Source: Sapria himalayana (lineage: Eukaryota > Streptophyta > Magnoliopsida > Malpighiales > Rafflesiaceae). Taken from it: DNA of 64,000 bases. Position numbers and translations under genes: made by a program. This document shows positions 46,152 to 60,477 of this stretch, piece by piece. Positions within the stretch are counted from its first letter, which is position 1; each line of letters begins with the position of its first letter. Below the pieces are notes generated by a model. The model was not told the DNA's origin, ran no database searches, and worked only from the letters and a program-made list of their open reading frames with translations. The DNA lies in assembly GCA_029783825.1 (NCBI GenBank), contig JAREIK010002415.1, positions 1,641,006 through 1,705,005 on the forward strand, in the 5' to 3' direction.

Positions 46152-48072
46152 TACATATATATAATGCATTACACATTTTTAAGTAACTAAATGAAATTCA
46201 AAACTTATCTCTTATTTTTAATTTTGTACAATTTATCTAATAAAATCTGTGTTTTATCATAGAGGTTCCGTTGAGCCATTTTTGTGAGTCTCTAATCCAA
46301 AAACAAAAATAATCATTTATCAGAATTATAAATTTTGATCAAGAATAAAATTTCAACTTCTACCAATAAACAACGAAAAACAATTTGAAGACGCAAGAAT
46401 AAATTTCTAAGAAAATGATAATGAAATGAATATCCCAGCACAAAATACTTAATCTTTTTGATCAAAAGATTAAAAACTAAGCAATTGAATTTATAGAGAA
46501 ATATTTCTTTCAAAAAAACATGATAGGTTACAATGATTACCAATCATACGCTTAAAAAGACTTCAAAAAAATGTTGGATTTTTAAGAATAATAAAAAATA
46601 CTAATGAAAAAGATACAATACTAAATAACATGAAAACATGTAATCATTACCTAAAGAATTAATGAATGTTTGAAAAAGAGAATAATAAAGGAAATATCAA
46701 AATCAATATGATCAAATATCAACAATCTTAAAAATATGATAATGATAGCATCAACTATCTTATTTAAAATTTTATCCTATAACTTTTCATTAATACTAGC
46801 AGCATTAATATTTTTATGTATAACATAATTGCAAAATAAAAAACTTATCATATTAAATGTTCTCATAAAATTAAGGGAAAGATTATTGATTACATCATTT
46901 GAGTTACCAAATATGCAACTTTCTTTCCAAAATTTAATAAATGAGGCCTTTAAAATTCATCATCATAAATTCAATCTAAAATTCATTAATAAAATTAGAC
47001 CTCATCTTTAAAATATTATTATTATAAAGTTAATATAAGATTCAATCTTTTAGTATTTGTATAAAATGACAAAATAATAAATGATTGTATAATAAAAAAA
47101 AAAACTTTTCTGATAAACATAACTGTTTTAAAAGAGTATAATTTTATTCATTTCTTTCATATTGAATTTCTAGGCAATCAAGTAATGTTTATGTTTTTTT
47201 TGAAAAACAAGAAAGTTTCCAATATATATATATATTAACAATGTTGTAAAAGAAGACTTTTCAATGTTAGCTATTTAACCCATCCTTTTTAACAAAGAAA
47301 ACTAAGTGTTTGTTTCATGTAAATCACAAAAAAAAACTTATAAACAAGACACAAGTGTAACTTTTTTATCTAATTGACACACCAAATGCAAACAAGGTAA
47401 AAGTAATGAAAAAAAATTCAAAAAAGACATTGTAATTACTTAAGAGAAACATTTCATTAATGTACTCTAAATCCACGTGCATACTCTTGTTACCAAATAA
47501 ATATTTGTAAAACCAATCAATTTTCTCATCAAACATTACCTTTGAAAAAACAATCGCTTACATATATTCATTAAAGCAAGATATTCATCATGGATATAGA
47601 TCTATAAATATAATGTGAATCTAGTGGAAGGAAACAAGAGGTCTCTTTATATTGTGAATTTAGAAATATTTTCATTAAAATACAATCGCTTACATTTCCA
47701 ATCTTGAAAAAAGATTGGAAATGCTCATCTAGTGGAATAAAAAACCAGACTTTAAAAAAGCTGGTAACATTTTAATCAAAAAGAACAAGTCTCTTTGTGC
47801 ATCTAGAACTTCTAAAAAAATAGAATTAAAGATGGGGGCATGCATATTTGATATAAATCTATAAATATATTGTGCTATGGAAAACATTTTCAGTTTGACC
47901 AAAAACTCTCTCAAGGATGGGTCTTAGCCATCTCAAATAGGTTAGGGCTGCCTCAAAAAGGGTGGGGTGCCTCAAAAAGTTGTTGACAAGATTAAATGAA
48001 AATTAATATTTTTCACACTAAGGAATTTGAAATTCAGTTACTGATATTTGAACAAAATATATAACAAGTTAT
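45511..48072. other. AT-rich stretch without recognisable genes
   Basis: Searched by eye on the minus strand for the missing DRG exons (the GFPSVGKS and DLPGIIEGA segments); none was found. Contains a TA microsatellite (46105-46142) and a shorter one (47223-47238). Open frames are short and AT-driven. Confidence 0.55.
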
Positions 48073-48639
48073 TGTTACGGCCGAATTAGGGTTTCAACAA
48101 CAATGTATTTCAGGAAATCTCTGCATCAACATAGAAGAATAAAAGAGAAGAAAAAAAAAAAGAAAATTATAATAATTTAAAAAAATTACCCTTAGAAGAA
48201 GCATAAATAATATATATATTCTTTGGGAGAACTAATATATTTGATACTCGTTGATAATGAAAAATAAACAAGGTAAATAAGAACATAAATCAAACCTCAA
48301 TAAATCATTCAAGCTGAGATATACATGTCACAAATATTTAGGTTATAGAAGAGAAAACAACATGCGATCAACTAAATGCATCCGTGAAAATATTTATAAT
48401 CTGCTTGCTAGTAAGCACGTAGGCAATAACAATCAAACTCAATATATTTCATCCATCCCTGGAACACATGATCGACATCAATGTGTCATGTTGCTTAGGT
48501 ATCACAATAAAACATCACGTCACTAAATTAGTAAGCACAAAATTTTCAAGAAGTAACTGATCTACTAGAGCTCATAAGTAATCAAGGTCATAGATATGTA
48601 CTTTATCACTGTACTGGATCTAAAAATAATTATTTATTT

Positions 48640-48931
48640 CTTAATTTTTTATATATAAAATAAACTACAAAAAAATATAAAAAACTATAATAAATTACTT
48701 CTCTATGATCATTAGCCAAACTAAAATCCGAATATGTTTTTATCTGATTATATTAATAATGTCTAAATATAATCACATATCTCATAACTTTGTTTACATA
48801 TTTAAACATCTTAAAAATTATGTTTATAGAAATTTGTCTAAGAAAATCAAAAAAATAATTAACTTTGCTGACAATATAAGTGATATCTAATCTGGTCACT
48901 ATTAAATAATTTAGTTTTTTAATGATCATCT
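48640..48931 (-). pseudogene. Copia RNase H-region remnant
   Basis: The minus strand reads RPDITYIVSKVNYFFDF, then MFKYVNKVMRYVIIF, and ANDHREVIYYSF. This is the order of the plant copia segment RPDISYAVSxVSQFM...ILRYLKGTxGxGL...TDADWAG. It continues the polymerase fragment at 49481-49870 across the hAT element inserted between them. Confidence 0.7.
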
Positions 48932-49480
48932 TAGAGGTGTCAAACGGGCCGGCCTAGCACGGCACGGCCCGTTTTTCACGTGCCCAGCCGTGCTGCCGTG
49001 CCGTGCCGGGCACGGCACGGTCACTGTACCGTGCCGTGCCCGGCACGGCACGATTTTTAAAATTCGGGCACGGCACGGCCCGTGGGCACGGCAAGGCCGT
49101 GCCGTGCCGTGCCGGCCCGCTCGGGCACGGGCGCACGGCAAGGCAGGACAGGCGGGGCGGGGCGGGTCGGGTCTGTTTGGACCCGACCCGCGGTCTTTTT
49201 ACCGGGGGCGGGGCCCGGTTGGGTCACGACTCAGTGAGTCGTGACCGTGAGTCGTGACTCGTGACTCGTGACTCGTGAGTCGCGACTCACGAGTCACGAC
49301 TCAGGCACGCGGGCCGACGTGCCTGAGTCGTGCCGGGCACGGCCCGGCACGTGGTTCGTGCGGACGGGCCCGGCACGAGCCCGTCCACGTTTTTTTATCG
49401 TGCCGGGCCGGCCCAGGCACGGCCGAACCGTGCCGTGCCTCGTGCCGGGCCGGGCCGGCCCGGCCCGTTTGACACCTCTA
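48932..49480. mobile_element. Non-autonomous hAT element, GC-rich
   Basis: A 549-bp element with ends TAGAGGTGTCAA and TTTGACACCTCTA, flanked by a perfect 8-bp duplication GATCATCT (48924-48931 and 49481-49488). Subterminal regions are dense in CGTGCCGTGCCG and CGGGCCGGCC repeats. The centre (49222-49306) is an array of GTGACTC/GAGTCAC motifs in both orientations. It splits a copia polymerase remnant. Frames of 60-84 codons on both strands are by-products of GC-rich repeats. Confidence 0.95.
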
Positions 49481-49870
49481 GATCATCTTATATCTAATAA
49501 AATCAACTAATAAATTGATAACTATAAATAAGTATACACCTAGATTAAGTGGTAAGTTAATAGATACACTTCTCAACATATATAGATTAGATAAAATATC
49601 TAAAATATATTTCTTCCAAGAAAGAAAGATAACATTTTCTAAGGATCCCAAATCATTCATCTAAAACTCAATCAATAAAAATAATTTCAGCTAAAATATA
49701 TCCAATAAATTATCATATATAATTAGAATATCATTAACATATACTACTAACGTCACATACTAATCTCCTGATCTATATTATAAAAACAAAATAAATCTGA
49801 GATGTATCTCAAAAGATTAAAAATAATAAGTATGAAATAAAATCTGCACAATCAAGAATTGTTTGTTAAG
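49481..49870 (-). pseudogene. Copia reverse transcriptase core remnant
   Basis: The minus strand contains TLVVYVNDILIIYDN (YVDD box with the first Asp changed to Asn) near 49720-49760 and MNDLGSLENVIFL near 49640-49660. It also has KKYILDILSNLYMLRSVSIN near 49570-49630, matching KYVLDLLxxxGMLxxKP of plant copia elements. The N-terminal part of the same domain is at 51740-51960. Confidence 0.8.
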
Positions 49871-49899
49871 CTTCAACACTCTTTGTATTAATTTTTTTG

Positions 49900-51740
49900 G
49901 GTTATCTAACAAGTATATATTGTTGTATTTGAACATATATTAGTATTTATTAAAAAGATTTTACTAAATTTTTGTTTTAAAAAAAATTAATAAATATTAG
50001 TGAAACTATTATATTTTTATATAAAACTAATAAACTTGATAAAACAAAAATTTGGAAGGGTACAAATTGATGAAGAATCATGACAATTCCCTTGTAAGGG
50101 CTTGAGTACAACTTCCATACATATTCTTGACTAGTTGCAATATTAACTCTTAATCGTAACTCTACAAAATCAATCATAACCTTTTTTGTATGTTATAACT
50201 TTATTATCAAGATGACACAACTATTTCAATATTCAATACAATTATCTTGATCATGATATTTTTTTGGAATCACTATCACACTATCTTTAAAATATTTAAT
50301 GAATATGACATTATTTTTTTATTGCAGCAATCAAGTATGTCATTAATATAATAATCATGATAATTTCTAAAGCCATGATCTAGTCAATGTAAAGCCAAAA
50401 TACTAAATATTTTGAATCATGATATTATTTTCTGTTGACTCTTTAGTCTAAAATTATTTACTTTTATTAAGATTTTTTCAATGTCATGATTTTATACTCT
50501 AGAAAGAAAATATCTAAACCATGCTTTTGTTTAGTGTCGAGATTTTATATTGCAAAAAATAATTATCTCAGTCATAATAATCTCAGCACTGCGACACTTT
50601 GCTCATAAAGCCTCAAAGCCAAGACCAAAATCACGACTAAATCAAATATCACGGCTTTATACTACAAAGAGTAATCATATTAGTTGCAATAATCCTAATA
50701 TCATAATACTTTTCTCATAAAACCAAGATCATAGTCACAACTAATTTTAGCATTATAACTTAATGCGTAAGATAAACTAATATATGAAATTTCAAATTAA
50801 GCTAAATTTAATCATTATGAGTATGATACTTATAAAGTCAAAAACACAAACATATTTATAATCAATATATTATATATTATTTAGAAGAAATGATTTTCGA
50901 ATATTATAAAAATTAAATAGAATATATAACCTATAAGTTTCATCATAATATAATAATCAATTATTCAAAGTGACTGACAATAATAGTTATCATATCATAG
51001 TCGACACACACAAATAGGAAAGACTAATATAGTGATGAATGCCCTTCAAATCATTCTCACTTGTAAGACTTTCATAAGTGAGATTCATGAAAAAACATAT
51101 ATTAATTATCATAAATTCTTATAAAATCAAAATTACAAACATATTTCATACTAAATATGTCACGTCTTTCAGATAATTAGAAATTAAAAAATAAAAGTAC
51201 ATACTCGAAACAATTAACAAAGACACTTGACATATCACCTAAAAAAATAGATGTATGAATGACTTTTGCACGAAATGACATGTGCCTTTAGTATTAAAAT
51301 GTCAAAAGAACAATTATAAGGGAATCATTTTTGATAATAACAATCTAATGAAAATGACCACCTTGTATGCTATGACATATGGACATTTTTACACTAATAT
51401 ACTATTTATTTAATAATCAAACATAATATTGATCAAATACAAAAAAAGTATTATTATACACAAAAAGATAAACAAACCCTAGAGGAATCTAAGCATCTCT
51501 CTGAAGACTAAGTACATCTATTCAACTAGAGTATCAATTAGTTAACTATTAATTGATCGAACTACCTAAATAATTCATGTATGATCGATATCTATATTTA
51601 CATTCATTTTATTACTTGTATAACTCATATACTTGTGAAATTATATTGAACAAAATATCATCTCACATTAAAATTTTAGAATCATATCAATTAGTAACAA
51701 TTATAACATCCTCGCAAAATAACAATAATAGACTAGAAGA
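49900..51740. repeat. Dispersed repeat R2, copy 2, inside the copia polymerase
   Basis: Aligns with 24790-27110 in the same orientation. It separates RLRKVLYGFE (minus strand, near 51750) from the YVDD-box fragment at 49481-49870, two parts that are close together in an intact reverse transcriptase. It therefore inserted there. Exact ends and target duplication were not resolved. Confidence 0.5.
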
Positions 51741-51960
51741 TTACTCAAAGCCATAAAGGACCTTGCGTAATCTAGACACCATATGTAAGCTCCTAAGAAT
51801 AGTAAACCTTTGTAGCTATTGCATAAATATATTTTTTTCAAAATTATCATGAAAAAGTATATTTCTTACATCAAGCTGATACACATTCCCTTACTACTAA
51901 CGTGGCTTGTGCCAATCAACATTTTGTCCGGGTCCCATTTTCATAATGGATACCTATCTA
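51740..51960 (-). pseudogene. Copia reverse transcriptase N-terminal remnant
   Basis: Minus-strand translation gives YQLDVRNILFHDNFEKNIFM (near 51830-51890), matching the QLDVKNAFLHGDLEEEVYM box with its catalytic Asp. RLRKVLYGFE (near 51750-51780) matches CRLxKALYGLKQ. It is broken by stops. Confidence 0.8.
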
Positions 51961-53240
51961 CAACCTACATCTATTTACCTGAAAATTTCAGAATAATATC
52001 TCAAGTATTATTAAACGTGATTGCACTAATTTCATGTAGCATAGCATGTAGCTATCATGGATAATTAAGTACCTCAAAAAAATTACCTATATCCTATCAT
52101 GATTGAGGAATGAATAAAAACTAAAATATTTAATATTAAAAATGAGAATAAATAAGTACTAAAGGAAACAAGTGCTATGTAGAATATGTCATTAGTTCAT
52201 TCTGTAGTGCAATCAAATATCCAATTTGCTACTTTGAATGAGATTACATATGGATGTATACATCTAGAATACACCATCAAGTTAGACTCATCCAATCTTC
52301 TAATCTTCATCTCCATCTTCTAAGGAAATTCGCACATCGTGTCTAATAAGACATTCACACCAGGTTCATCTCTTTAGTACAAAGTATAAGTATAAGAACG
52401 AGAAAAAAGGTTACTCATGCATGAGTAACAACTAGGTATAAAAATGGACCTACCACTATAATGTATGAAAGTACATTCTCTTGAATTATGTCCTTAAAAA
52501 AAAAAAACTTTTCTCAAAAAATATCACATAGATACCCATAATGATACTTATAATCTCCAGTAAATAATATTTATATCTTTTCAAAGTACTAGTATACCCA
52601 AAAAAATTGCAATGATGTGGCTTGCAATAATCAACATTTTGTTTGCCTGTAAGTCTCGCAATAAAATCTCAAGTATAATTTAATGTGATTAGACCAAGTT
52701 CATCTAACATAGTACGTCATTATCATGAATAATTAAATACCTCAAAAAAAATATCCTAAATCCTAAATATTATCAAGAAATGATATTAGAATATGTACTA
52801 TCAAAAATAAGAAAAAAAAATACTCAAGACAATGAATATTATATAGAACATGTCATGATTTCATTCCAATGTGCAATCGAAAGGTCTAGTAAGACATTCA
52901 CACTAGGGAGACTTACACATCATGTCTAGTGGGGCATTTACACTAAGTTCATCTCCTTGGTATAATACCCTAAAAGAGGCGTCACTACTCTCCTCAAAGC
53001 TAATTATGCTAGTCATATGAGGTGTAAGTATAAGAGCAAGATTTTTGATTACTCTTCCATGAAGAATAACAACTAAGAATAAAAGTGAACCTACCACTAT
53101 AATGTTTGAAAGTATATTCTCTTGAATTATATCCTTAAAGAAAACTTATCCTCGAAGAATATTATATAGATACTCATAATAATTCTCATAATCTTTGGTA
53201 AATAAAATTTATATCTTTTTTGGGTACTAGCATACACAAG
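51910..53240. repeat. Direct tandem duplication, about 0.65-0.7 kb
   Basis: 51910-52615 and 52616-53240 match in order: GTGGCTTG...AATCAACATTTTGT, AATTAAGTACCTCAAAAAA with AATTAAATACCTCAAAAAA, AATAAGACATTCACACCAGG with AGTAAGACATTCACACTAGG, GACCTACCACTATAATGT with AACCTACCACTATAATGT, and the TCTCTTGAATTATGTCCTTAAA with TCTCTTGAATTATATCCTTAAA pair. It lies within the copia element. Confidence 0.7.
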
Positions 53241-55401
53241 AAAGATGCACTTGATAGATGTGCAATGCAACATTTTCTTCCAGCCTAGAAAAATTGATGA
53301 ACAAAATAGATATACTCAAAAACTTTGGGTGGAAGATGAAAGAACCTCTTTCAAGTGTATACGAGCTATTATCAGATACAATATAAGAGAATAGAAGGTG
53401 ACATTTAATTAATAAGAAAGTTAATGATTAATATTATTTCTTCTTTGAAATATATTGAATACTTTTATACATTAGGAATACCATAGTTATTTTAATCAGA
53501 TGTTAATTATTCCTCTCAATATCATACAATATGCGAGAGTATCAGCACATAATATTGATATCTAATAAGTCATTCCGTGCTCCTCAAAGAAATAAAAAAA
53601 TTGATGAGAAGTATATTCAAAAATATTATTATTTCTCAAGATCCTGATATTACATTCAAACAAATTTTTTTAAAATAAAATTTCATAAAAATTTAAAAAA
53701 AAATAAGATAATTATATAAATATTGATAACTATGTAAATCGAGTGTATTCATTAATAAAATATCCCAAAATATCACAAGTGACCATCTTACAAAATTTCC
53801 AACTATTCACGTGAATCAGATAGAATAAATTAGTCCTAATATCATACGGAAGTGACAAGTAAGAAACTCTAGTATGCTTGTAAAACTAACACACCTAACA
53901 ATCGCTAGTTATTACTCATTGATGCTCGACTCTAAAATTTTAACTTGCCCAACAATTAATGTTTTAACCAAGAGCATATCATGAGTGGATCAATGGTAGA
54001 CATACATCTGACAATGCTCATGCGAGTGAAGAACAATTACAATACACTTAGCTCAACTCTAAGGAAAGTCACGACATGTTTTGCTAATTCTACATTTAAA
54101 TACCAAAATAAAAAAAAATTATATTACAAAATATTTCATAAATCAACTAATAGAATATAAATTATAATAAAATAAGGATACATAAAAAACATACTTAAAA
54201 AAAGATCAATATTAATATTGTTATATCTCATAGCTCTTACAATGATGTCAATGATAAGGATAATATCAGAAACTCTAAACTTAACAAAAAAAATAGAAAT
54301 GAAAAGTATAATTACCTAATAACATGAATATTTATTTTCGAATCTATGATCCAATAATCTTAAGTGCGGTGGTGAGAAAAATCAATGATAAATATAGATA
54401 TACTTAAGCTAGTAACACCAAAAGAAAAAAAACCTTACATACTATTCCTAAAAAGTATAAGTGTAATAAGACCAACATATATGTTCGTAGAATAATCAAT
54501 CTGACTAGGTTCAATAGTTATTGTATAACTTCTAAAGCGAAAAACTTCATCATAATTCATGATGTAATATTTAATACCTACCCTAAATATGTATCAACCT
54601 GCCACAAAAAGATGTCACTACCATATTTCTTCCTCTCAAAATATATCTACCAGCTCTCTCACCATTACTACATGATAAAGACACTAGAGTACTATCAATG
54701 ATCATATTAATTATGATAAATCTAAGTATAGCTATAAATATCAGAGTCATCCTCTAATAAATCTATGAAATAAATTAAAATGTATTTTCAACAAGAATTT
54801 ACATCGGTGAAACAACATATCAATCCCCTAATACATACATGAAAACAATACTTCAAATCAAATTACTAATTATCTTCAATACAACCTATTCTATCAACAC
54901 AATATCACATCAATAATATTTTCCAACAATTATGTTGACATTGTATTCGCATGACGAGTTGTTTCATCTTGGCCAGTCAATTTGCACAATAACAACATAC
55001 TAATACCATCATATAAATAAAATATCAATGTTGAGAAAACTAGACCAATAACTAATACCAGTTCAGAATTCACTAGTCAAGTCGATGACGAATAGTTATT
55101 AAACTAGTGACATCATAAATATATTTTACATATTATTAAAATGAAAAATAATTTAAGAAATTGCACACATATATAAATATATAGTACTTATATTTTATGG
55201 ATATATCAAAAATATCAATAAAATATCAGTACAAATTTAAAAATATTCAAAATTCACAAAAATACTTAGAAAAACTTCAAAAAATTATAAAATAAATAAA
55301 TTATACAATAAATTATTTTACAAATATATTCAATGTAGAATCAATTTAATTTAAAATATTAAATAATATAAAATAAATGATGATAAAAAATATAAAATAA
55401 A

Positions 55402-55441
<40 letters not shown>

Positions 55442-57929
55442 ATATTAATTTAATATGTATATTTTATTTATTTATCATATAAATGATATAAAAAATGTAT
55501 AATAATAATTTTTATATATTAATAATAAATAAAATAAGAGATAAAATAAAATAATAGAATTAATTAATTTATCTAAAAATTATTTTAGTAGGAATATAAC
55601 TTAAAAGATTAATAATTAATATGCATGTAAAATAGAAAAGAGCTAAATAATCCAAGTGGTGATTAGATCATTTTCCAACCTCAAGTTAAGGGTCAAATAC
55701 CATCAGCTACCAATAGAATAATTTTTAAGTGGGTGTACAACCGAGGCAAATTCCCAAAAAATCAATTAATTCTATTGGTCCACTGATCCAACTACCGATC
55801 ATAATGGTTCAATCCCAGTCCGATTGGATATCAACCCAATTGATAGAATCAAACCAGTCCAATGATTGGTTGAAGGCAAGTGATTTGACTGATCAGTCCA
55901 ATTTTCTCATCCATGCAAAATATCCACAAAGAATATATCAAAACAAAAAAATACTAAACTCTCTTGCAAATATATCACGAGTCAAATAAGCTCGACACAC
56001 TAATATCAATTGACTATCAAATATGTACTAATAGTTATGCATTAATCATCATTTACTAATTAGACTTATTTAAGGTGAATTTTTCAATAACTAACTCACA
56101 TAATCTTATGCCACAAATTATATCCTCATCAATATAGTCCATAAAAATATGAATATGCCAACCATTTTCTTTCCTTATATTAAAAAAAAAAAAACTCAGC
56201 ATAATAAAATTCCGCAGAAATACAAATACTATGATATTTATATAATGGTAAAGCAATAAGTTTGACGAATTGCCAATAATATCCTTGAATATAATTCTAC
56301 AACAAAGACACTATGTCTTTGTTGAACCAATGGCATATTTTTTTAAAGGAACAACCAATAGGTTATAAGAAGGATCTTGTGCCGGTCACCGAGGGGTCCA
56401 CTTCCATTTGCCAAAAAAAGTTTCTAGGCCACTAGAAACACATCGTTAAATGTTCGAAGACTAAGAAATATTGAAAAAAATAAAAAATCCATTATAAGTA
56501 TATTCTATGTTAGTCACCGGTGGCACTAGCATCGCCACCACCACATGCCGGTGATTATTATCACTGATACCACAAGTGGATGCATCATCACCTGCACACT
56601 CGAATGCCACCACATACATCACCTAACCTACCTTCGATACCATGTTGTGTCCAAATTAGGATTTCAGCCACAATATCATTTGGGAATCATTTACATGAGA
56701 AAGGACGAAGATAGGAAAAAAAAACAAACAAACAAAACTTTTAGTTTCGAAATCAATTTTTTAGAATATAATATAAGCCATATACATAGAGTTTGAAGCA
56801 TCTCATATTTCGAGTGTTTCCAAATAATAAAAAATAATGAAAAAAATAATCAAGCCTCAATAATTATAGATAAATATTTTCCATGAAAATCATGATAAGA
56901 AGTAAAATCAATTCAAGATCAAATTAATAACATGTTATGCTTAAACACATCAACTTAAAATATTAGTTTATTCACCACAACTGCAAAAATAATCTCAATC
57001 ATCATAGTATTATTCTCACTCAAATACTTTTAATATACAACACACTATTAATATACAAGATAACTTCTATAAAATATACAACTAAATATTAAAACTCAAC
57101 AAAAACATTCAAAATATATTTTCACTAAGATAATATCAATCATCTATGAAAATATACTACCACAAAATATTTGAATTAATCAAAATTATGTGTACTAAAC
57201 TAAATTTGAAGGAATTATTCAAGCCAATATATTTTTATCAATCATTGATAATATCAAGATTATCAACAAATACATGATGAAAAATAAATTACTTGTTCAA
57301 ACTCATTCATAAAAACAAAATATAATATGATACATGCTTATAAAACCAAAAAATAATAATGCATGCTTATAATCTACATATTACATCCATCATTTCTTGT
57401 ATATGAAAACTTTAGGATTTCTCCACATTGAGATCATTCCAAAATTACCAAGTAAAAAAAAATATTATGCACATTAAACTAATGAACCCATTTGTGAGTT
57501 ATTATTGATAGTAAAACTTTGATTGAGAGTCCCTTGATCCCATAGAAATAGAATTAAGATAATTCATGCAACAAAGTACATTACACATTATTATGTACTT
57601 ATTTATTATTTTAGAATTTCTTTCATGCAAAACTTATATTAAATATTATTGTACTAAAAATTATTAGAACTGATAATATTAACTTTGGACACTCATAAAC
57701 TTTTTTTTATTATATATATTATTGATTTTTTTATAATTTGTAGTGTATTTTTTTGCAAATTGATTCAATTTTAATTTTATTTATTCTTTATTTTATGTTA
57801 TCTTTTTGAATTTATTTCAAGGATGACATCTCTCAAGGGTTTTGTTGACATTGATCATGCAATCTTAAATCAAATAAGATGGAATCTAAGTGTTTAACTT
57901 TATTTTTTCTTTGATAAATTAAGAATAGT

Positions 57930-60470
57930 AAAGCCAATGATGAAAAAAGTCATGTCATCGTGGGGATATTTTTCATTTAATTCATGCAAATGTTTGTGGA
58001 ACATTATAGGATTGTTTTAATGATGATTTTTTATCGTTTGTTTATTAAAATAAAAAAATATTTATAATACTCTCATATTTCATTGATTTGGATCTCCTAT
58101 TAAAATGAATTAGAAAATATCTAAATTAAATACAACATTTAAATAATATACAAAAAAAATATATAAAGACATTCATGAGTAACTATAAAGTCTTCATTGG
58201 TAACCAAGTGGTTATTCATAATGATCCGTAATATTTATAATACTCTTTATTAATTGATTACATTGTTGAAAAGAATTATTAGAACGTGCTTATTAAAAAT
58301 CTTGTCAATAAAATCCAATGAGATAAATTTAAACAAAAGAAAAAAAAATATAGTATACTAATATTCTATGATAATATTTCCTCTCATGATAACATTCTAT
58401 GATAATAATTTATTATTGAATAATTATGCTTTCTTTAATGTCTTAATATTGAGAACTCTAAGCTAATGCATTATAATTTTACAAACAAACTTCTTGAATG
58501 TTGCAGTAAATAAAATTTTTGTAAATAAATCATCAAAAATATCACTTAATCTTATTTGAAGAACATTAGTTTTACTATTTTTGGAAAGCTCGTGTATATC
58601 AAAGAACTTTGAAGAAATAAGTTTAGTTCAATTATACTTAATATATTCTCATTTGATTTGTGTAATACATGTGACATTATCTTCATATAGTATTATCGGA
58701 GTATTTTTGATAGAAAAAAATTCACATTATTATTGAATATGATTTATGATAAATATCAATCATACACATTCAAGGCTTACCTCATGAATTATTAATATTT
58801 CTGAATAATTTGAATAAATAATGATCATGACTATTTAACTGATCTCCATGATATTGTAGCACTTCCACAAATAAAAATATATAAATACAAGAATAAGTTT
58901 TATGAGTATCTGAAAGATATCTTGCATCTGTATACCAATCACTTGTGATTTTGATTCTTTTGAATATAAAAGCTAATATAATTTGTCTCACAAAAGTATC
59001 CCAATATATATTTAGTTCCATTTCAATACCTTTTAATGGAGGTAAAACTTGCTAATAAAGTGATAGATAATATTATATCTAATATAGTACAATTTGTAAG
59101 ATACATTAATGAACCAATTGTATTGAGATATGCCATTTTTGGACGAAGTAATTTTTTATTTTTTTTAAAAGAAATGAAACTTTGTTCACTTCAAGTAAAC
59201 GAACAACCATAAAGAAATTTAGTGGATATGACTTGTCCATATAAAATCATTTTAATACTTTTCTATTTATAACAATTAATGAACTAATACATCATTTGAA
59301 CAATGTTAGATCTACAAGGCGAGACAATATCTTATTTTCTCAAGTTTTTCATTTCAAATTTCTTTTTTTAATTAGTTATTTTTACCATCTTTTCAGAAAA
59401 ATAATCTACATATATTTTAATAAGTATAAGCTCGGATTCTATTTTTTTTAATGAGTACACATAGTCAAATTAGATTATTCACATATCCATATTTTAACAA
59501 AAACTCACTCATATGATTATACTACATGCAATTTGATTGCTTTTATTATTATAGAGATTTTATAGTTTAATTGAGTATATGATTTGAATTTTTAAATTTA
59601 TTGTTTCAGACATTATGAATCCTTTAAAAATTTTCATATATATATATATATATATTATGTATATACTCATATAAATAGGCTATAACAACATTCATGATAT
59701 ATATATCAAATATTTTAAAATATATTAAAATTATCAAGTATTGAAATATGATCGCATCAATACAAGAGTATAAATTTCATCATAGAATATACTAGGTCTT
59801 TGTTATAAACTTTGAGCAACAAGTCATACTTTATATATTATAATTTCATATTTTCAATTTGTGTTCTCACAAAAACATAATTTTATCCAATAAGTTTTAT
59901 GTTTTTTAGTGTTTGAACTATAAGTCCAAATATCTCTTATTTTACTAGCGAATTTAACTTTCTTTAGATTACTTCTTTTCATTTTAACTAATCATTCACT
60001 TATCAACATTCATCCATGATTTATGATTTTTGATCTTCATCATTTTTTATGATGTCAATAACTATATATAATACAAATATTTTGTTTATGATAATTTCAT
60101 TGTGCTTTCTTATTTTTACATGTGACTCATTAAGATTCTTCAATATTAGATACCAGCATCTTTTTATTGGACAAATAAATAATTTGTGTTTTCCTAAGGG
60201 CTAACTACTTATCAAGTTAGATATTATAATTTATTTGTATTGACCATTTCATATTTGTAAGCTCTTCAATAATATCAAACTTTTCATATTTTGTCCTTTT
60301 TTTTCCAAGAATTGAATCCTTTGTGCCAATTAGTCTACAACAGTTCAAACCTGTCTTACAATTACTTCTCATGATACTATCCAATTGTCTTAATCATTAC
60401 ATATTAGATTATTCACAGTTGATATGTGTCACCATGTTGCTTTCTTTATATCAGTGAATACATGAATGAC
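57930..60470 (-). mobile_element. Copia element remnant, sister of the one at 27180-32703
   Basis: 57930-58245 matches the LTR at 32332-32703, and 58250-60400 matches 27260-29430 block for block, for example TTTGTTCACTTCAAGTAAA, CATTCATCCATGATTT and GAGTATTTGAAAGATATCTTG-like text. It contains a decayed reverse transcriptase with a region near 59400-59560 matching the YVDD-box neighbourhood. It stops at about 60470, where hAT-derived sequence begins, and has lost its gag and integrase. Confidence 0.75.
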
Positions 60471-60477
60471 CCACCAT

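Larger units (their letters stand above)
48073..57030 (-). mobile_element. Ty1/copia retrotransposon, second family, with nested insertions
   Basis: The left LTR (48073-48451) begins TGTTACGGCCGAATTAGGGTTTC and ends AATATATTTCA beside a purine-rich tract on the minus strand. The right LTR (from 56643, to about 57030) begins TGTTGTGTCCAAATTAGGATTTC. Immediately left of it (56631-56642) the minus strand reads TGGTATCGAAGG, a primer-binding site. Pol fragments in minus orientation lie at 51960-51740, 49870-49481 and 48931-48640. They are separated by an R2 repeat and a hAT element, so at least two insertions hit this copy. From 53240 to 56640 no clear protein remnant was recognised. LTRs differ at many sites, so it is old. 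Confidence 0.7.

Noticed and set aside
48926..49510. GC-rich open frames and an apparent CpG island
   Set aside because: The whole segment is a hAT element with a perfect target duplication; the GC content comes from GTGCC/GGGCC repeats, not a gene.
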